DNA from: Pipra filicauda
Taxonomy: Eukaryota; Chordata; Aves; Passeriformes; Pipridae
DNA: 64,000 bases
NCBI RefSeq assembly: GCF_003945595.2
Contig: NW_024104406.1
Span: 124,001 to 188,000, forward strand
Reading direction: 5' to 3'
Below, piece by piece: positions 1 to 12,411 of the stretch (within the stretch, counting starts at the first letter, position 1; every line of letters starts with the position of its first letter). The notes under the pieces were generated by a model. It ran no database searches and was not told the origin of the DNA. It saw only the letters and a program-made list of their open reading frames with translations. The position numbers and the translations under genes were made by a program.

Positions 1-1477
1 CAGAATCTCCAGTACCAGGGATAAATTACCATATAATGCAAATTTAAGGACAAGCAACACTACTTCCCCAAATCCAGCCATGTATTTCACCAGATCACCC
101 CCAAGATCTGCACTGCCCTGATTAATTAACAAGCATTTTACGTTCTGTGTGGCCATTTAACTTGCAAAGGGATCATCAAAATGAACAGAAATCCATCACT
201 TTGCTCAGCTACACCAGAATCTAGTAGTGTTTGGGTTTTTTTTCAAAATGATGAAAAATATTAATTAATTAATTTATTTTTCCATGTTGTTGACACTACC
301 TGGTTCCAGACCATGGCATCAAGCCACCCTTGGATTTATGTGGCTCATCTGATGCATCATTTCACGTGTTCACGAGTAAAGAACACGCCGGTACCTCACA
401 GGGTGGAGATGTTGCAGAAGAGTTTGTTTGCAAAGTCAGGGCAAAGACCCAAAGCCTGGAATGGAACTCTTTCAGATCTCTAAGTCACCCACTTATCCAA
501 AGCTTTTTTAAAAAACAATTACTTAACTCACTTGGCCATTTTTACAGGGTAAAATCAACAACATTCTCCTCCCAACTTATATTTTCCTTCTGTTTATTTC
601 TGGCATCTCTAAGGCCAAGACACAAAGAGCATCCAGTTGCTCATCCCCAGACTTTACAGAAGCTTCCCCTCCCTAAATTTAAGGCATTAATGAAGTGCTA
701 CGAAAATCCCTGACGACCAATTCCCAAGTTCTTTAGGTCAGGAGACAACACAATTATTTAATGGAAGGAATGGGCAGAGCATCAGGTGTCCACAAAATGA
801 GGAGTCACCTTCAGATGCTTCTCATAAAATCAGTAAAAATTAACCTTCCAGACCATCCAGGGAGTACAAAAGGATAAAGAGAACTGTTGTTATAACCAAC
901 TACAAGAGTAACATCTCAGTTACAAGTGGTTTAAAGCACTTCAAGAGAAGTGAGAGCAAGGAGAGCTTTTGGCCACCTCTGCCCACGTCAGGAGGGGCTG
1001 AATCCCAGAATATGCTGAGTTGGAAGGGACACACAAGGATCATTGAGTCCAACTCTTACCCCTGCAAAGGACCATCCCCAGGAGTCACACCATGTGCCTG
1101 AGAGTTGAGTCTTACATGGTCTTACAACAGCTCCAGCTTCTCAGACAGGTTTGAAGCAGACCTGAGGAGCATCAGGGCACTTGGATGGTTGGTCACTGAT
1201 GGAACTGCTGTGTTGAAACCCAGACCTGCTTTGCAATCTTTCCTATTTAACCCCACAAACAGGATTTTCAGTCAATGAAACCCAAAGTTGAAGAGTAGGG
1301 GCAAAAAACCTGCGGTAAAAACCTCATCAAAATCTCTTTCTAACTTTCCACTGGCAAACACGAACAAGAGGTAACACAGGAGAACTTACTCTGCAGGGAA
1401 ACGGGAAATAAATTCTGGTATAAACCAGAAGTGGCTCATCAGGTGGGAACACACCAGGAGGAAAAGCCAAGCCTTAC
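1..1477 (-). other. MYO9A: MYO9A intron after coding exon 7 (5' part only)
   Basis: This is noncoding sequence after the donor at 1477-1476. The only recognised element is a worn CR1 fragment near 1001-1115. The open frame at 330-713 has no recognisable protein content. Confidence 0.85.
1001..1115 (-). repeat. CR1 LINE fragment, diverged
   Basis: The segment reads as a degraded CR1 3' region (AATCCCAGAATATGCTGAGT, then GGAAGGGACACACAAGGATCA and GAGTCCAAC). On the + strand it starts with the 3' tail, so the element is on the minus strand. Its distal end is indistinct. Confidence 0.7.
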
Positions 1478-1604
1478 CTCCAGCAGCTCTGACACAACAG
1501 GAAGGATTTCAGGGTTACAAATATCAATGGAGTCATCCCTGTAGGTCTTCTTTTTGTAGCGGATGTTCCCCAGGTGCAGGATCGCCGACAGGAGAGAGAA
1601 AATC
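1478..1604 (-). CDS. MYO9A: MYO9A coding exon 7 (motor, ILHLGNI block), last visible exon
   Basis: This 127-nt exon completes Gln419 and encodes residues 420-461, starting IFSLLSAILHLGNIRYKKK and ending CNPEILPVVSELLE. ILHLGNI is a conserved myosin motor motif. The acceptor is TTTCCTGTAG|G and the donor GAG|GTAAGG, phase 0 out. The next expected exon, continuing the upper 50-kDa region (the TRKTVTVGEKLILPY part), was sought in 1-1477 and not found, so it must lie outside the window. Confidence 0.97.
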
Positions 1605-2139
1605 CTACAGGAAACACAGAGAATTCATTTGCACTCAGCTGTTTTTTTCATAAAGCAAATTAAAAAAATCTCCAAGGGCCATCTTCCTATTTGGCTCCTT
1701 CCTCTAATTTTCAATCCGAAGTGTCCAACTCAACTCATGTCAAAAAGGTTTTCACTCAGTCAAGTACCAAACTTGCACTGCTGAGGCTTCCTTGAAAATC
1801 ACTGAACACGTCAAAGCCGTGGTTACAAAATGACCCCCACATTGTAAGAAAAACAGAGATCCTCGAGTGATCTTAATATTCAGATGAAATATATATCATG
1901 CAATTGCCTAAATGAAGGGGGAGAGTGGGCTTGGCCAGGCAGGAGACCCTCCTTAGTCCCCTGGCACACATTTGTCCTTCTCCCATCTAGGCCGATGTAG
2001 GAAGCCTACACAAAAAAGGCAAAAATAACAGGCTTTTATAATATATAAGCAACTGAGACAGAGAAAAGTAAATTTATCCAACCAATTTTCCAGTTTGGGG
2101 GGCAATTTGGTCATTTTTAAGTTATATCCACCTCCAGAA

Positions 2140-2205
2140 AAATAGGAATATCCTGAGTTCAAAGGGACACGAAAGGATCATGGAGTCCAACTTCTGAGTC
2201 ATGGT
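2140..2205 (-). repeat. CR1 LINE 3'-end remnant
   Basis: A short stretch resembles the CR1 3' end (ATATCCTGAGTTCAAAGGGA, then GGATCATGGAGTCCAAC), in minus orientation. It is heavily degraded. Confidence 0.6.
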
Positions 2206-3284
2206 TGACTTCAGCTATAAACCCTGTCTGTCCCTATTCCTACCCTCTCTGGGGACTTAAAAATGACTAACCCAAATGTGATTCCCAGCCACGCCACCAG
2301 CTTGGACAACACCTCTCCAAGCCAGTCCTTCCTTCTCTCCAGACCAGAGGTACTGATTCCTTATCGCAAATTACAGGAGTGCAATTATCAAAATTTCTCT
2401 GTTTCCACAGAGGTGAAACCCTGTGCTTTGGTATAAAAAAAGCTACTTATAAAAGTATAGTAATATTTAAACTGTCCTTTCTAAGCTCAGCTGATGGTGG
2501 TTCCTTACTAGTGTTACAGTTGTACAACCCTGAGCAAAATAAATTTGCTGGTATAGTGAAGAACTGGCTTTATTTTTGACAAGTAAAATTCGCCAGGAGA
2601 AACAGAAGGAAAAATCATTGCACAGTAAATCAAAAGTGTGAATTTACTGTGCCATCCAACAGTCCTCACACAGAGTGATTGCTTTACTCTGGCAATTAAA
2701 CCCCCTCACTGCACCCTCAACAAACCTTGTCGCTGAAACCTGATAAAAGAAGCTGCTCACACTGGAAGTTTGTATTCCTGGGTTTATCCATGTGTGTGGG
2801 ACAGATAGAGAAAAGGCAGTTTTAATTTCAGAATTGATTTGTTACAAGTGGGGGATACAGGATGAGCTGCTGAAAATTGTCGGTTGGGTGAAAATGTCTT
2901 TGTGGCAATTTTTTTATGTCAAATTTATCCCAACCTACTCAACATGAGAGGAATTATCTTGTGGGTTTGGTTGAAGATGACTCTCATAGAAATCCTTGCA
3001 GTTGGTGGAAGGTGCTGTACTGCAATCTAAGTAAAAAGTCCAGTTTTCCAACCAGCACTTCCAGTGAATTTAGGGGGGAAAATGAGTGTACAGAGCTGCA
3101 ACTGCATGCAAAGGGTTAAGTTTGAGGAGTGATAATCAGGATTTCTGATTAAACTAGGATCTGGATTCATGACATGCAGAGTAAGCCATGACTATTCATG
3201 AAGAGTTGAAAAATACTTGAAGATGTCAAGTTCTGCCAACGCTCCATTTGCATGAGGAGAATCGTTAACTACAGTAACGATCAC

Positions 3285-3490
3285 GGGATCACAGAATCAC
3301 GGAACGGTTTGGATTGGAAGGGACCTTAAACTCAACTCATTCCACCCCCTGTCATGGGCAGGGACACCTTCCACTAGCCCAGGTTGCTCCAAGCCCCGTC
3401 CAGCCTGCCCTTGGACACTTGCAGGGATGGGGCAGCCACAGTTTCTCTGGAGAACATCGTTCCAGTGACTCACAGCTCCTTCCCAAGGGT
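3285..3490 (-). repeat. CR1 LINE fragment
   Basis: It shows the typical CR1 3' end in reverse: ATCACAGAATCACGGAACGG, TTGGAAGGGACCTTAAA, CATGGGCAGGGACACCTTCC and GTTGCTCCAAGCCCCGTCC. It is truncated after about 200 bp. Confidence 0.9.
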
Positions 3491-3559
3491 CACGTTCACT
3501 CAAGTCAGGCCATTATGGAGGGGGGTGACCTCAACTAATATTATGGAAAATGAACTCAC

Positions 3560-3657
3560 TGTCTGCGTGTCTTCGGCAGGAATCCCACCATCTCCATGGC
3601 CAGCTGTAACCGCTCAAAGTCGTGCTTCAAGTCCTCCCCTTCCACGGAGAAGCAATC
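3560..3657 (-). CDS. MYO9A: MYO9A coding exon 6 (motor, [12 protein letters not shown] block)
   Basis: This 98-nt exon encodes residues 387-418 plus two bases of Gln419. It begins [17 protein letters not shown] and continues [15 protein letters not shown]. This corresponds to the motor segment where myosins have the conserved aspartate/phenylalanine-rich helix before the HLGN motif. The acceptor is GAATTTCCAG|GAT and the donor CA|GTGAGT. Phase is 0 in and 2 out. A CR1 fragment lies about 70 nt downstream of the exon in the intron (3285-3490) and does not touch the splice site. Confidence 0.97.
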
Positions 3658-6600
3658 CTGGAAATTCCAACACAGGGAGTGAGCACCAGGAGAAATTCAC
3701 TCAGGGCACGGCCAGGTGGCCAAGTCAGCACTCCAGAAACATCCCTGTGTGATCTCCAAGCCTTTGATCAGCAACATTTCCAAGCTGGGACTGGAAGAAT
3801 TACATTTGGGGCTAATTTTTCCTGGAGAGACATCCTTATTTCCCAGCTTTAACCTCTAACACAAGACGAGTCGCTCGGCAGTTTGGGACAACTCACACAC
3901 AAAAGGGCTGTGAATTAACAACTAGGTGAAATTTGTTTCCCATTTACAGGCAGTTTCTTCCACAAGAAGTCCTGCTCCATTAAAAATTCCTATAACTAAA
4001 GAGGAAAAATTCAGTTTAGAAAAAAATCCACATAATTTCATGTCACTTATCAGTGAATTAAACCCTGCGTGGGAAAGCTTTAAATATGTTTTTCACTAAC
4101 TTTATTCTAATTCCAGGGAAGTTATCTAAAAATGCAGGCATTGGGAGAATTTGAAATCCAAGATATTTTATACTTCTTGGAGGCTCCTCATGTGTCTGAA
4201 CAGTTTAGTTGTTTCAGATAATGCCCGGAATATTTTACTAACACTTATATAGAGACTTTCTGCAAGTTAATCCAGGGATAAATAAATTCTATAAAAACTC
4301 CAGAAATTCTAAAAAATTCTATTAAAAATCTACTAAAATAATAAAAATAAAAATTTTAGCTTTCAATTAATTAAACACCTGAATCTGCACATTTTATTTT
4401 GATCCTTTTCCTGTAAATCACATATATCACCCAAGCAAAAATTTGCACAAATAATTTGGAAATTCTGGAATAAACAGGTTATGTGAACACTTGGGAAGAC
4501 ACTTGGACTCACTTATAGCCCAGAAAATAAACCATAAATATGGAATATAGAGAATGAGGTTATTTTATGGTAGCAGCTCTGTGTCTTGCAGCATATAAAA
4601 CCTCACAACTGTATCAGCATCATTACAGCCAGAGCTACCATTTAAGGAGGAAATCTTTATTTAAAATCTTTATTTATATTGGGTTTGTATTTAAATAATA
4701 ATATTATTACATATTATGTTATTTACATTTTTAAAATATTTATTACAAAAGAGGAGATTCCCCCACAACTGCGCCGTCCCCTCAACTAAAAGCCAGAGAA
4801 GAGCAACTGGACAAGAAAATCGACAATTTGGAATCAATTGTCCCCAGGGACAAGTTAATGCTCCACGGATAAAGGGAATTTGGAGCTGTTGAACAGGAAA
4901 ACCACTTAAAGCCACGCACAGGGGCTGAAATTTAAGGAGAAAAGAACATGCCTGAGTTAGGAAATACTCCTCAGAAAAGGGACTTTTTCACCTCTTATTA
5001 GGAGAAGGTTGAAAATTCCCATTTTTAAGAGCTGTGTGTGTCCGAAGGAACACAAAGACCCCCACACTGTGGAGCATCACCAACGTGGTTATTGACACCA
5101 CAAAACCTCGGGAGAGGGAGTTGTCCCTCCTGAACTCCAACCTTGGCTTCCTCAGCACCTGCACTGTTGCTGAGGACAACTTGGGGGTGTTTCCACCCCC
5201 GTTCTGGTGGCACCTGGGGTGGGCAGGACAACGACAAACCCACAAACTCTGCAAATCAGGCCTTTTGAAAGCGCTTTATAAAGACACCGAGGGGTGCTTC
5301 TGGTGGCACTGCACATCCCAGGAGCCGTTTCCATTCGCTGGCACCGCTCCTCCAAAATGAAGTCACGAGTCCACAGCAAATCCCAGGGACGGCTCAGAAG
5401 TGGCACAATCTCCGCCGAAGGCAACTTAATTAATGATTTACATAACAATTGCCCGACTCATTAATCCGCATGGAAAGGCTTTTAGCAAATTCTCTCCCTA
5501 AAAGCGGATGCTCTCCGCAGCGCTCCGGCCCAGCACCGCTTCCTGATGGATGGGAAGGGGATGATAATTACAGACAAGAGGAGGTTCCTTGAGATTCGAG
5601 CAGACAAGTCCATCCCCACAGACCAAATATCCTGTCAGAGCAAATAGGTTCCCAGTACAAGGGGGTCCCCCTGCTTCCCATCGTCACATCGAAGCAATCC
5701 ATGGATTTCCATGGAAAGTTTAAAGAGGATAAAATAGAGTGGCTTTATAAACCATCCGCCTGCAGCGGGCTGAATCCATGGAGGTGGGGAGAGGTCTGGG
5801 GTAGGCTTGAGAATGACTCATCAGCTGAAGCAAAGATGTTATTTCCTAGGAATATCAGAGCAAATGATCCCAAATAAAACGATCCTAAACAGCTAAACAG
5901 TCAAATTGTAACAACATGTGGGTTTGGGGTTGTTTCAATCGTAATTCCTCCAGGAAATTGTCCCAACCCATTCCTAAAGCAACCACGGGCTTTGCAACTT
6001 ATAAAGTGCATATAGAACAGCATCTACTCAGCACTCCCTGCTCCTGCAGGACCCCCAAGGATGCTGACGGATTAAGGATGCCAATCCAATATCCCATATT
6101 TTTAATATTGGGAGGGTTAGATCCCCTTTCCCTCCCCCTCCACTAAGGATTTTGCAAGGAAATCTTGGCTGTTAAGACACTTATTTAGCCCAGGTGAAGC
6201 CCAGCTCTTTCACAGATCACCCCTTACTCTTCCAGATGCATCAGCAAGAGCTTGGCAACCATCAAGCACACGACAAAATGAGCAGGAACCACAGGCAGCT
6301 GATCCCAAACATGCTCCCACATGCAGGACAGAGCCCAGGGAGCACCACAGGCCACACAGACTCCAAAGCACATCACCAGCTGAAGGGGGAGAAGCTTCCC
6401 CATTGCCCTTTTTGGGGTGATCCATGTGGAAAGGATGATTGAGTCAGCAGAAGTATCTCAGGAGAACAAATTGTTTTGCACTCTGAACAATATCAGGATT
6501 TGATTTTCTCACAGATGGTTGGGGGGTGGGTTTGGTTTGTTTTTTTCCCCTGGAAGCTGGAGAGCGGATACACCACTACAACCAGCACGAAGTGATGCTT

Positions 6601-6939
6601 CTCCTGGGGCAGCAAGAGGCTGATCTGCTGTTTTGTCAGAAAGGAATTTCAATTTTCACATTGCTGCCACGTCACAGTTCCCATAAATCATCCCGTCTTA
6701 TTATCAAGAAGGAATAAAACCCCCTTAGTCCATAAAACTAAGATGACTGTGAAGAGCTGACCATCCCCAACTGCTGAAGCAGCTTTCCAGATGGAAGGAA
6801 CCCAAAAAGGGCGACGGAGAAAACCAACTGGACCATCACAAGCAACAGCACTGCAGGGGCAGAGGGGAGTTAATGGGTTAAGCTCAGTTTGGCTTTGCTC
6901 CCCCAGGGAGAGCAGCAACACGCGGGTTCTGGTACTGAC
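3658..6939 (-). other. MYO9A: MYO9A intron between coding exons 5 and 6
   Basis: This 3282-bp intron has no recognisable transposon or RNA gene. 4260-4400 and 4640-4740 are strongly AT-rich. The overlapping open frames at 4988-5448 on both strands have no protein features I recognise. Confidence 0.88.
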
Positions 6940-6996
6940 CGGCTCAGAGTCATAGCAATAATCATCCCAGCTCTGGCTGAGGGGTTTCTTTGTCAT
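6940..6996 (-). CDS. MYO9A: MYO9A coding exon 5 (57-nt in-frame exon, motor-domain insert)
   Basis: This 19-codon exon, phase 0 at both ends, encodes MTKKPLSQSWDDYCYDSEP (368-386). The acceptor is GCTTTCAG|ATG and the donor CCG|GTCAGT, a somewhat weaker donor than its neighbours. The peptide matches my memory of the vertebrate MYO9A segment between LNQ and DCFTVEGEDL. MYO9B, as I recall it, is shorter here and lacks most of this stretch, so the exon encodes an insert specific to the paralogue. The first residue is Met where I remember Ile in mammals; this ATG is an internal codon, not a start. Because it is symmetric it could be an alternative cassette, but nothing in the sequence proves that. 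Confidence 0.95.
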
Positions 6997-9598
6997 CTGA
7001 AAGCAAGGCAGAGCGGGTTAAGTAGTGCCCAGACCCCAAATAACCCCCACTACCTGCTCCCTGAGCAGGGCAGCGACGGCGGCTCTCCGAGGACAAGAAT
7101 CGTTTCATTGTTGCTTCCTCGGACTTTTTTCAGGTAAGATTTATAATCCTTTTTCATTCCTGGTGCTGATTCCTTCTCACAGTGTTGCCCTCTCACACAA
7201 GAAGGTCAATGGGTTTGAAAACCTTTTCTTTTTCTCCAGAGTTGAAGAAACCTTTGCTTTACCTGAAGCGCTTTCCACTGATGGAAAAATCCCACTGAAA
7301 AGCAGATTTGGTTGGTTTCTACTCTCAACCTCTGCTCCAGGCACATGTAAGTGCTGCAAAAGCGAGATTCTTCCAGGAACATTCCAAAGCTTTTTAGGAA
7401 TTTGTGTCTTTTTCCAATCAGACAGAGGTGGAGCTAAGAGAAGTCAAGGCACACCGGTGACCAGTCCCAGGAGGGAGAGAAACTTGGCCCCAGAGCTCCT
7501 GAGGAGCTGAAAACAAGGATCTAAACCTGCAAATCATTAATTTAGAAACTGATAAAGGTGAATAATCAGCACAGAAAATACTCAGTGAGTTGCAGAGTAC
7601 ACAGAGGTGGGTACACCTGCCATTAGGGTGGGAGGTGGAGAACTCACCCAAACTCAGGCGATGGTTAAAGTCAACTTGTGTCTAAAAAACTCTTTAAATC
7701 TTTATTTCCAACCTGCTCCCTGCACTTACAGCCCAGCAGCCTGATGAGCAGCAGAGTCTGGTGCAATCCCTGACTGGGTTACTTGTGATCTGCAATGCAA
7801 AGTGCACGTTGTGTCAGAACACACCCGGAGGAACCGGGAGCAGACCAAGAGTCCTGACTCAAGGCCTGAGTCACCCCTGGACTTGAGGGGTTCAATGTGA
7901 TGGCTTCTCAACATTAATATTTATTTTTCAGTCAAACATTTCATTTCCTGGTTATTTTCCCTTTTAAAAGGCAGGGACTTCTCCAGGACACATTTAAGAA
8001 GTGACTGGATATGCTCGAGGCTCATTTTCTAATTTCCCCCCGATATGATTCCCAAATTTCTTTTTCCATTTCTCCACTACCTCTTTCGCCTTTGCTCTCC
8101 TTATTTTCCTTTTCCCCTTTGCCTGTAGGGCAGGGGAAAGTTGCTCCTGCACTGTCAGATGGTCTGGATGTGAAACCATGCCCTGCCCACATCTGAAGGC
8201 ACCATTTTCCCACAGTCCTCAGCGGTAAATGGTCTTCTCACTCTAATTATTAAAAAAAAAACCCTGAAAAACTAAAAACTCAGACTGTCACCGTGTCCAG
8301 GGAAGTCCAGACTCCACTGCCCTCCTCCACTGGAGGTACCTCAGCATCCTTCCCCAGCCTACTTGTCCCACCAAACCTTCATTTAGATTAAAAGAAACAT
8401 TTCACCGTAATTTAGAACATTTCCCTGCTTCCACATACCACATGCCATTAGATTTCTGATTTTACTTTCAATATTAACACCCTTAAATTGCTATTAAAAA
8501 AAAAAGGGGGGGCTGTAATTAAAAGCAATGTTTTCCACTAACACCAAATGACTGGATGGCCCAACAAAGCCTGGGAATGTGCCAAAACATTCCATCTTGG
8601 CACGTTCCTGCTGCAAAATCGCAGCACAGATGGTGCTGGAGACCACACCACGTTCTCCAACGTGCCTGAGGCTCCAAGATGCAGCAAAGAGCCTGCAGCT
8701 CTTGGTGTGCTCCCTCTTTGGGCAGATTTCCCAATCCTGCCGCTCCAGGGTGGGAGTTGTTAATGGGACAGTGGATTTTGGCATCGATCTTTAAAAAGAT
8801 CTTTAAGAAGCCCCTGGTAATTGAGACTATTCCAGAGTGAAATTATACCTCTAGAAAGACTAAAGGCCATTTGGGCTGAGCTGTGGGTCCAAGTTTCTCT
8901 CCAGCTTATGGGTCAAATCACTCCTCATTGTTCCTCATGTTTCAGTGCCAAGAAAATTGTAATCAGTTAAAATCAGTGGATGACTTAACTCCTCCCCCAC
9001 ATATTCCTCCTCCTTTTTTCTCTCTGAAGTCCCTATCCACAAGCACCAGTGGACAACTGCTTAAATACCTGAAGTCAATCAGTTTATTATAAAGTTATTA
9101 TCATATAAGCTGAGTTTACTTGGTTGTTGGTAACACCTCATTCACTCTTAATTCCCCGATTTTCAATGGTTGCTGTGGTTTGATTTCTATTAATTGTTAA
9201 ATTCAAAGCCAGCCAGGAAGCTACAGGATTAGAACTACCTCATGCAAGGTGTTATATCCAAGTGTCCCACATTTCCCCCTTTTCTCCTGCTCAGCAGACA
9301 GATGTTAATGAGGAAACAACATTCACACAGATAACAGAGAAATTATTACTGTTCTTCCCTCCAGCAATTAAAACCTCAATATATTTAACATATCCCAGGG
9401 AGGGAAAACACTGATTATTTTCCCCACACTACCAGGTGTTCACATTGCCAAGGAGGAATTATTTCCAGTGATGGGAGACTTCCTGTAAAGCATTAGGAAA
9501 CCCCATTTTTACTACTCCACCTCTTTTCTTTATTAGCATTAAATGTCAGCAGCAGAAAAGGCAAGGCCCTGTATCGTATTCCTGTATAGAATTCCCAC
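6997..9598 (-). other. MYO9A: MYO9A intron between coding exons 4 and 5
   Basis: This is a 2602-bp intron. A pyrimidine-rich tract lies at about 8030-8130 on the + strand. I see no clear transposon, RNA gene or additional exon. Confidence 0.88.
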
Positions 9599-9698
9599 CT
9601 GGTTGAGGTAATGATATTCCTCTGGCTGCTTCAGGTGAAATGCTGATCTCTCCTCCTCGCTTGCTCCTGCCAGGAGGTAATAAAATACATGGTAGTTC
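9599..9698 (-). CDS. MYO9A: MYO9A coding exon 4 (motor, [11 protein letters not shown] block)
   Basis: This 100-nt exon completes Arg334 and encodes residues 335-367, [20 protein letters not shown] followed by [13 protein letters not shown]. It is a conserved part of the upper 50-kDa subdomain. The acceptor follows a long pyrimidine tract (TTTGTCCCCAG|G) and the donor is CAG|GTGGGA, leaving phase 0. The next exon is a short in-frame one, so skipping it would join this exon directly to coding exon 6 without a frameshift. Confidence 0.97.
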
Positions 9699-9991
9699 CT
9701 GGGGACAAAGAGGAAAAAAAACCAACATGTTAGACCTGAAAATAAGCAGCAACACCAAGCAGGGAGGGCATGGAAAGCTCAGAACCTGAGTTTTCAGCTT
9801 CCAGCCTCAGAGCTGACACCCTCTGGAGATGGTCTGTACCCACCGTGTGGGGATGGAAAGGGTTCCATGAAGTCATGGAGAATGAGATGCCTCCTTTCCA
9901 TCCAAGGGCATCCACTGCACTAGAATCTGCTTAAAGAATTCCTAGCTGGGATTATCACGTTTTCCTTCAGAACCATGTGTTGTTGTATTTG

Positions 9992-10266
9992 ACAGAATCC
10001 CAGGATCACTGAAGTTGGAAAAGACCTCCGAGGTCACTGAGTCCACCCTGTGCCACGTCCAGTCATTCCTTGGACACCTCCAGGGCTGAGGACTCCACCA
10101 CCTTCCTGGGCAGCCCCTTCCAATGCCTGACCACCCTTTCCAGGAAGAAATTCCTCCTGATGTCCAACCTGAACCTCCCCTGGCACAGCCTGAGGCCGTT
10201 TCTTCTCGTCCTGTCCCTTGTTCCCTGGGAGCAGAGCACCACCCCCACCTGGCTCCATCCTCCTTT
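9992..10266 (-). repeat. CR1 LINE fragment
   Basis: CR1 3' region in reverse: ACAGAATCCCAGGATCACTG, GACCTCCGAGGTCACTGAGTC, CCTGGGCAGCCCCTTCCAATG and TTCCCTGGGAGCAGAGC. It belongs to the same subfamily as the copies at 21071, 22207 and 29570. The 163-aa open frame at 10070-10561 starts inside it and is not a gene. Confidence 0.93.
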
Positions 10267-11009
10267 AGAGAATCCCAACAGATTTCCTTGCAGTGCAGGA
10301 ATTACTGTTTTTAAAGACCTTATTACCATTAAAAAGGTAACAACTCTGCAGTTGCATTTCAATAAGACACAACTGAAAAATCTTCAATTATTACAGCTGC
10401 TCAAACACTCCCAATACTTGAATATTCCTGATGCTAAACCCACCCCAGGGACACTCAGCTGTTCTGCTTCCAGACAACCCCACCACAGATTAACACTATT
10501 TCTTTCTAAAATTAAAACTTTGCTTTCATGTTGGATGTTTTCCAAGAGGATCCGAGTTTAATCATCTTGCAACACCCAAGAGGACATTTGTCAGGGCTGA
10601 AGATGCTCTTTAACTCCCAGATCAGCCCTGGAGCATTCCAGAAAACTTCTCACACATCTGTCTCCAGGGGGAAACACAGACAGAAGTGCCAAGAGTTGAA
10701 AGGCAACAAGAAGGAGAAAAATTATTTAAAATTGGAGTATTAATTACTGAGAGAGGAGAGGAATATCCAACAAATAATATGTTGCAATTAGGAAAGAACA
10801 ATTCACATCAATTCTATATAATTTTGGCTTTTTCTAGAGGCCCCTCTGAAGGCTCTGTGAAACAGAACTAAAACAGCATCTTCCCCCACCCCCAAATTAG
10901 ATATTAAACAGCTCACAAATTGCCCAAGAAAACACATGGGATGTAACAGCCCATCTGACACGAATCAGAAAGACAGTGAAAATAGAAACAAAATCTGACA
11001 ACATTCTGG

Positions 11010-11084
11010 TGGAAGGTTCTCTGCCCACAGCAGGAACAAGATGGTCTTTATGATCCCTTCCCACCCAACCCATTCCCTGATAAA
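11010..11084 (+). repeat. CR1 LINE 3'-end remnant
   Basis: The short stretch GGTTCTCTGCCCACAGCAGG, GATGGTCTTTATGATCCC and TTCCCACCCAACCCATTCC resembles the extreme 3' end of CR1 in forward orientation. It is degraded and has no clear tail repeat. Confidence 0.65.
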
Positions 11085-11298
11085 TCAAAGGCTGTTGATA
11101 AAATAATGGAGTTTACTTTCTCCGGGTGGCACATTTCTCCCTAAACAACAAAACATAAACACAGAGACAGAAGATGCATCATTTCTCTGTGCAGCACAGG
11201 GTCAGGAGCGTGGAAATCCTGCTCAAGCAGGGGTTTAAGGTATCTGTGCCACAGACAGGAGTCAAACCCATCCCTGTAGGCAAAATAGAGGCACCTAC

Positions 11299-11361
11299 CG
11301 CTCGTTGTGCTCCTGGTAGACCAGGCGGGACTTCTCCAGGAGGTATTTTTCCACATAAGCT
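11299..11361 (-). CDS. MYO9A: MYO9A coding exon 3 (motor, EKYLLEKSRL helix)
   Basis: This 63-nt exon completes Gly313, encodes residues 314-333 (AYVEKYLLEKSRLVYQEHNE) and gives the first two bases of Arg334. LLEKSRL followed by NER and NYHVFYYLL is the hallmark of the myosin upper 50-kDa region after switch I. The acceptor TTCCTTGCAG|A and donor CG|GTAGGT restore Gly (GG|A) and Arg (CG|G) with the neighbouring exons. The exon is intact. Confidence 0.97.
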
Positions 11362-12411
11362 CTGCAAGGAACAAACAAAACCGTTATCCCTCCACCCAAT
11401 ACTCGACTTAAACGAAGGCAGCTTCACCAGGGCTGTTGAGCCTCGGTACCCACACAAAGAACTTCCAGCCTTGCTTCACTTAGTTATATAAATTTCTTCC
11501 TCGGCAGAACAAGCCCAATATTATGTTTGGCTTTTGAGGTTTTTTTGGTTTGATACGAAGCCAACACTAACTTGGATCTGAAAAACATGAGCTCAGATGC
11601 ATCAGCCTCCGGGCAGGGAGAAATGTTGACGGCAAGGAAAGAGCTCCGATCCCTGTTCCATCCCAGCCCAGCTGCTCACAGCCCAGGAGTCGTGCACACG
11701 AGGAATATCTGCCTGCAAAACTCTGCAAGAGGTGACTTAGCTGCGTTGCCATTCCCTCGTCCAGGAGAGCCACTTCCCAACAAAAATTCAAGTTCTAAAC
11801 TCATGGCTGCAGTCAAACAAAATAAACAATTGGGAAAGCTCCTTACTGCAGTTTACATTTTCTCCTGAGAGCCTCCCCAACGAACACGTTCGATTTAAAT
11901 ATTAAACCCTTCGTTCAAGCCTGGCGAGTTAAGCCAAGCCTCCCCAGGTTTTTTTCTTCCAAACAACCCTAACCAGTAATGACAGGCATTTAGAACCCCA
12001 AGCTCTAAGTGGCACTTTGATGATGGAGCTGTGTTTTTCCAGCTACAGATGCCCAGTGACGTGGCACCAACAGTAAAGGCCACGTAGGAACCGGGAAACC
12101 CAAGGAGTCTTGGGATGGTTGGACAAGGAGCTGCCTCTACACTCGCTGCCCCAACATAAATGGGGCAGCCAGACCTATTTATTACTCACATCAAAATAAT
12201 TGGCCCTTCCTTCCACTAAAAAATAAAATAGAAATCATTGGGATGTGCTGCAGAGGTTCTGTGAAAATTCTTATGGTAACTTTTGGGAAAGGCCACCGGA
12301 AGCGGCAGATCCAAATCCCCATGGGATGGCCTTGCTGGACAGGAGGAGCAAAGACAGATAGACAGCAGAGCTGTGTTATTCCTCTGGCTGAAAGGTTTAT
12401 TCCTGTGGGGA

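Larger units (their letters stand above)
1605..3559 (-). other. MYO9A: MYO9A intron between coding exons 6 and 7
   Basis: This 1955-bp intron is AT-rich and noncoding. It contains two CR1 fragments (about 2140-2205 and 3285-3490) and nothing else I recognise. Confidence 0.9.
9699..11298 (-). other. MYO9A: MYO9A intron between coding exons 3 and 4
   Basis: This 1600-bp intron contains CR1 pieces at 9992-10266 (minus) and about 11010-11084 (plus). The rest is unremarkable AT-rich sequence. Confidence 0.9.

Noticed and set aside
1..1477. A further MYO9A exon after coding exon 7
   Set aside because: I looked on the minus strand for the expected continuation of the motor and found neither the peptide nor a suitable acceptor/donor pair.
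6688..6996. ATG at 6996 as the start of a 102-residue protein
   Set aside because: This ATG is an internal codon at the start of MYO9A coding exon 5, directly after a splice acceptor. The frame after 6940 is intron.
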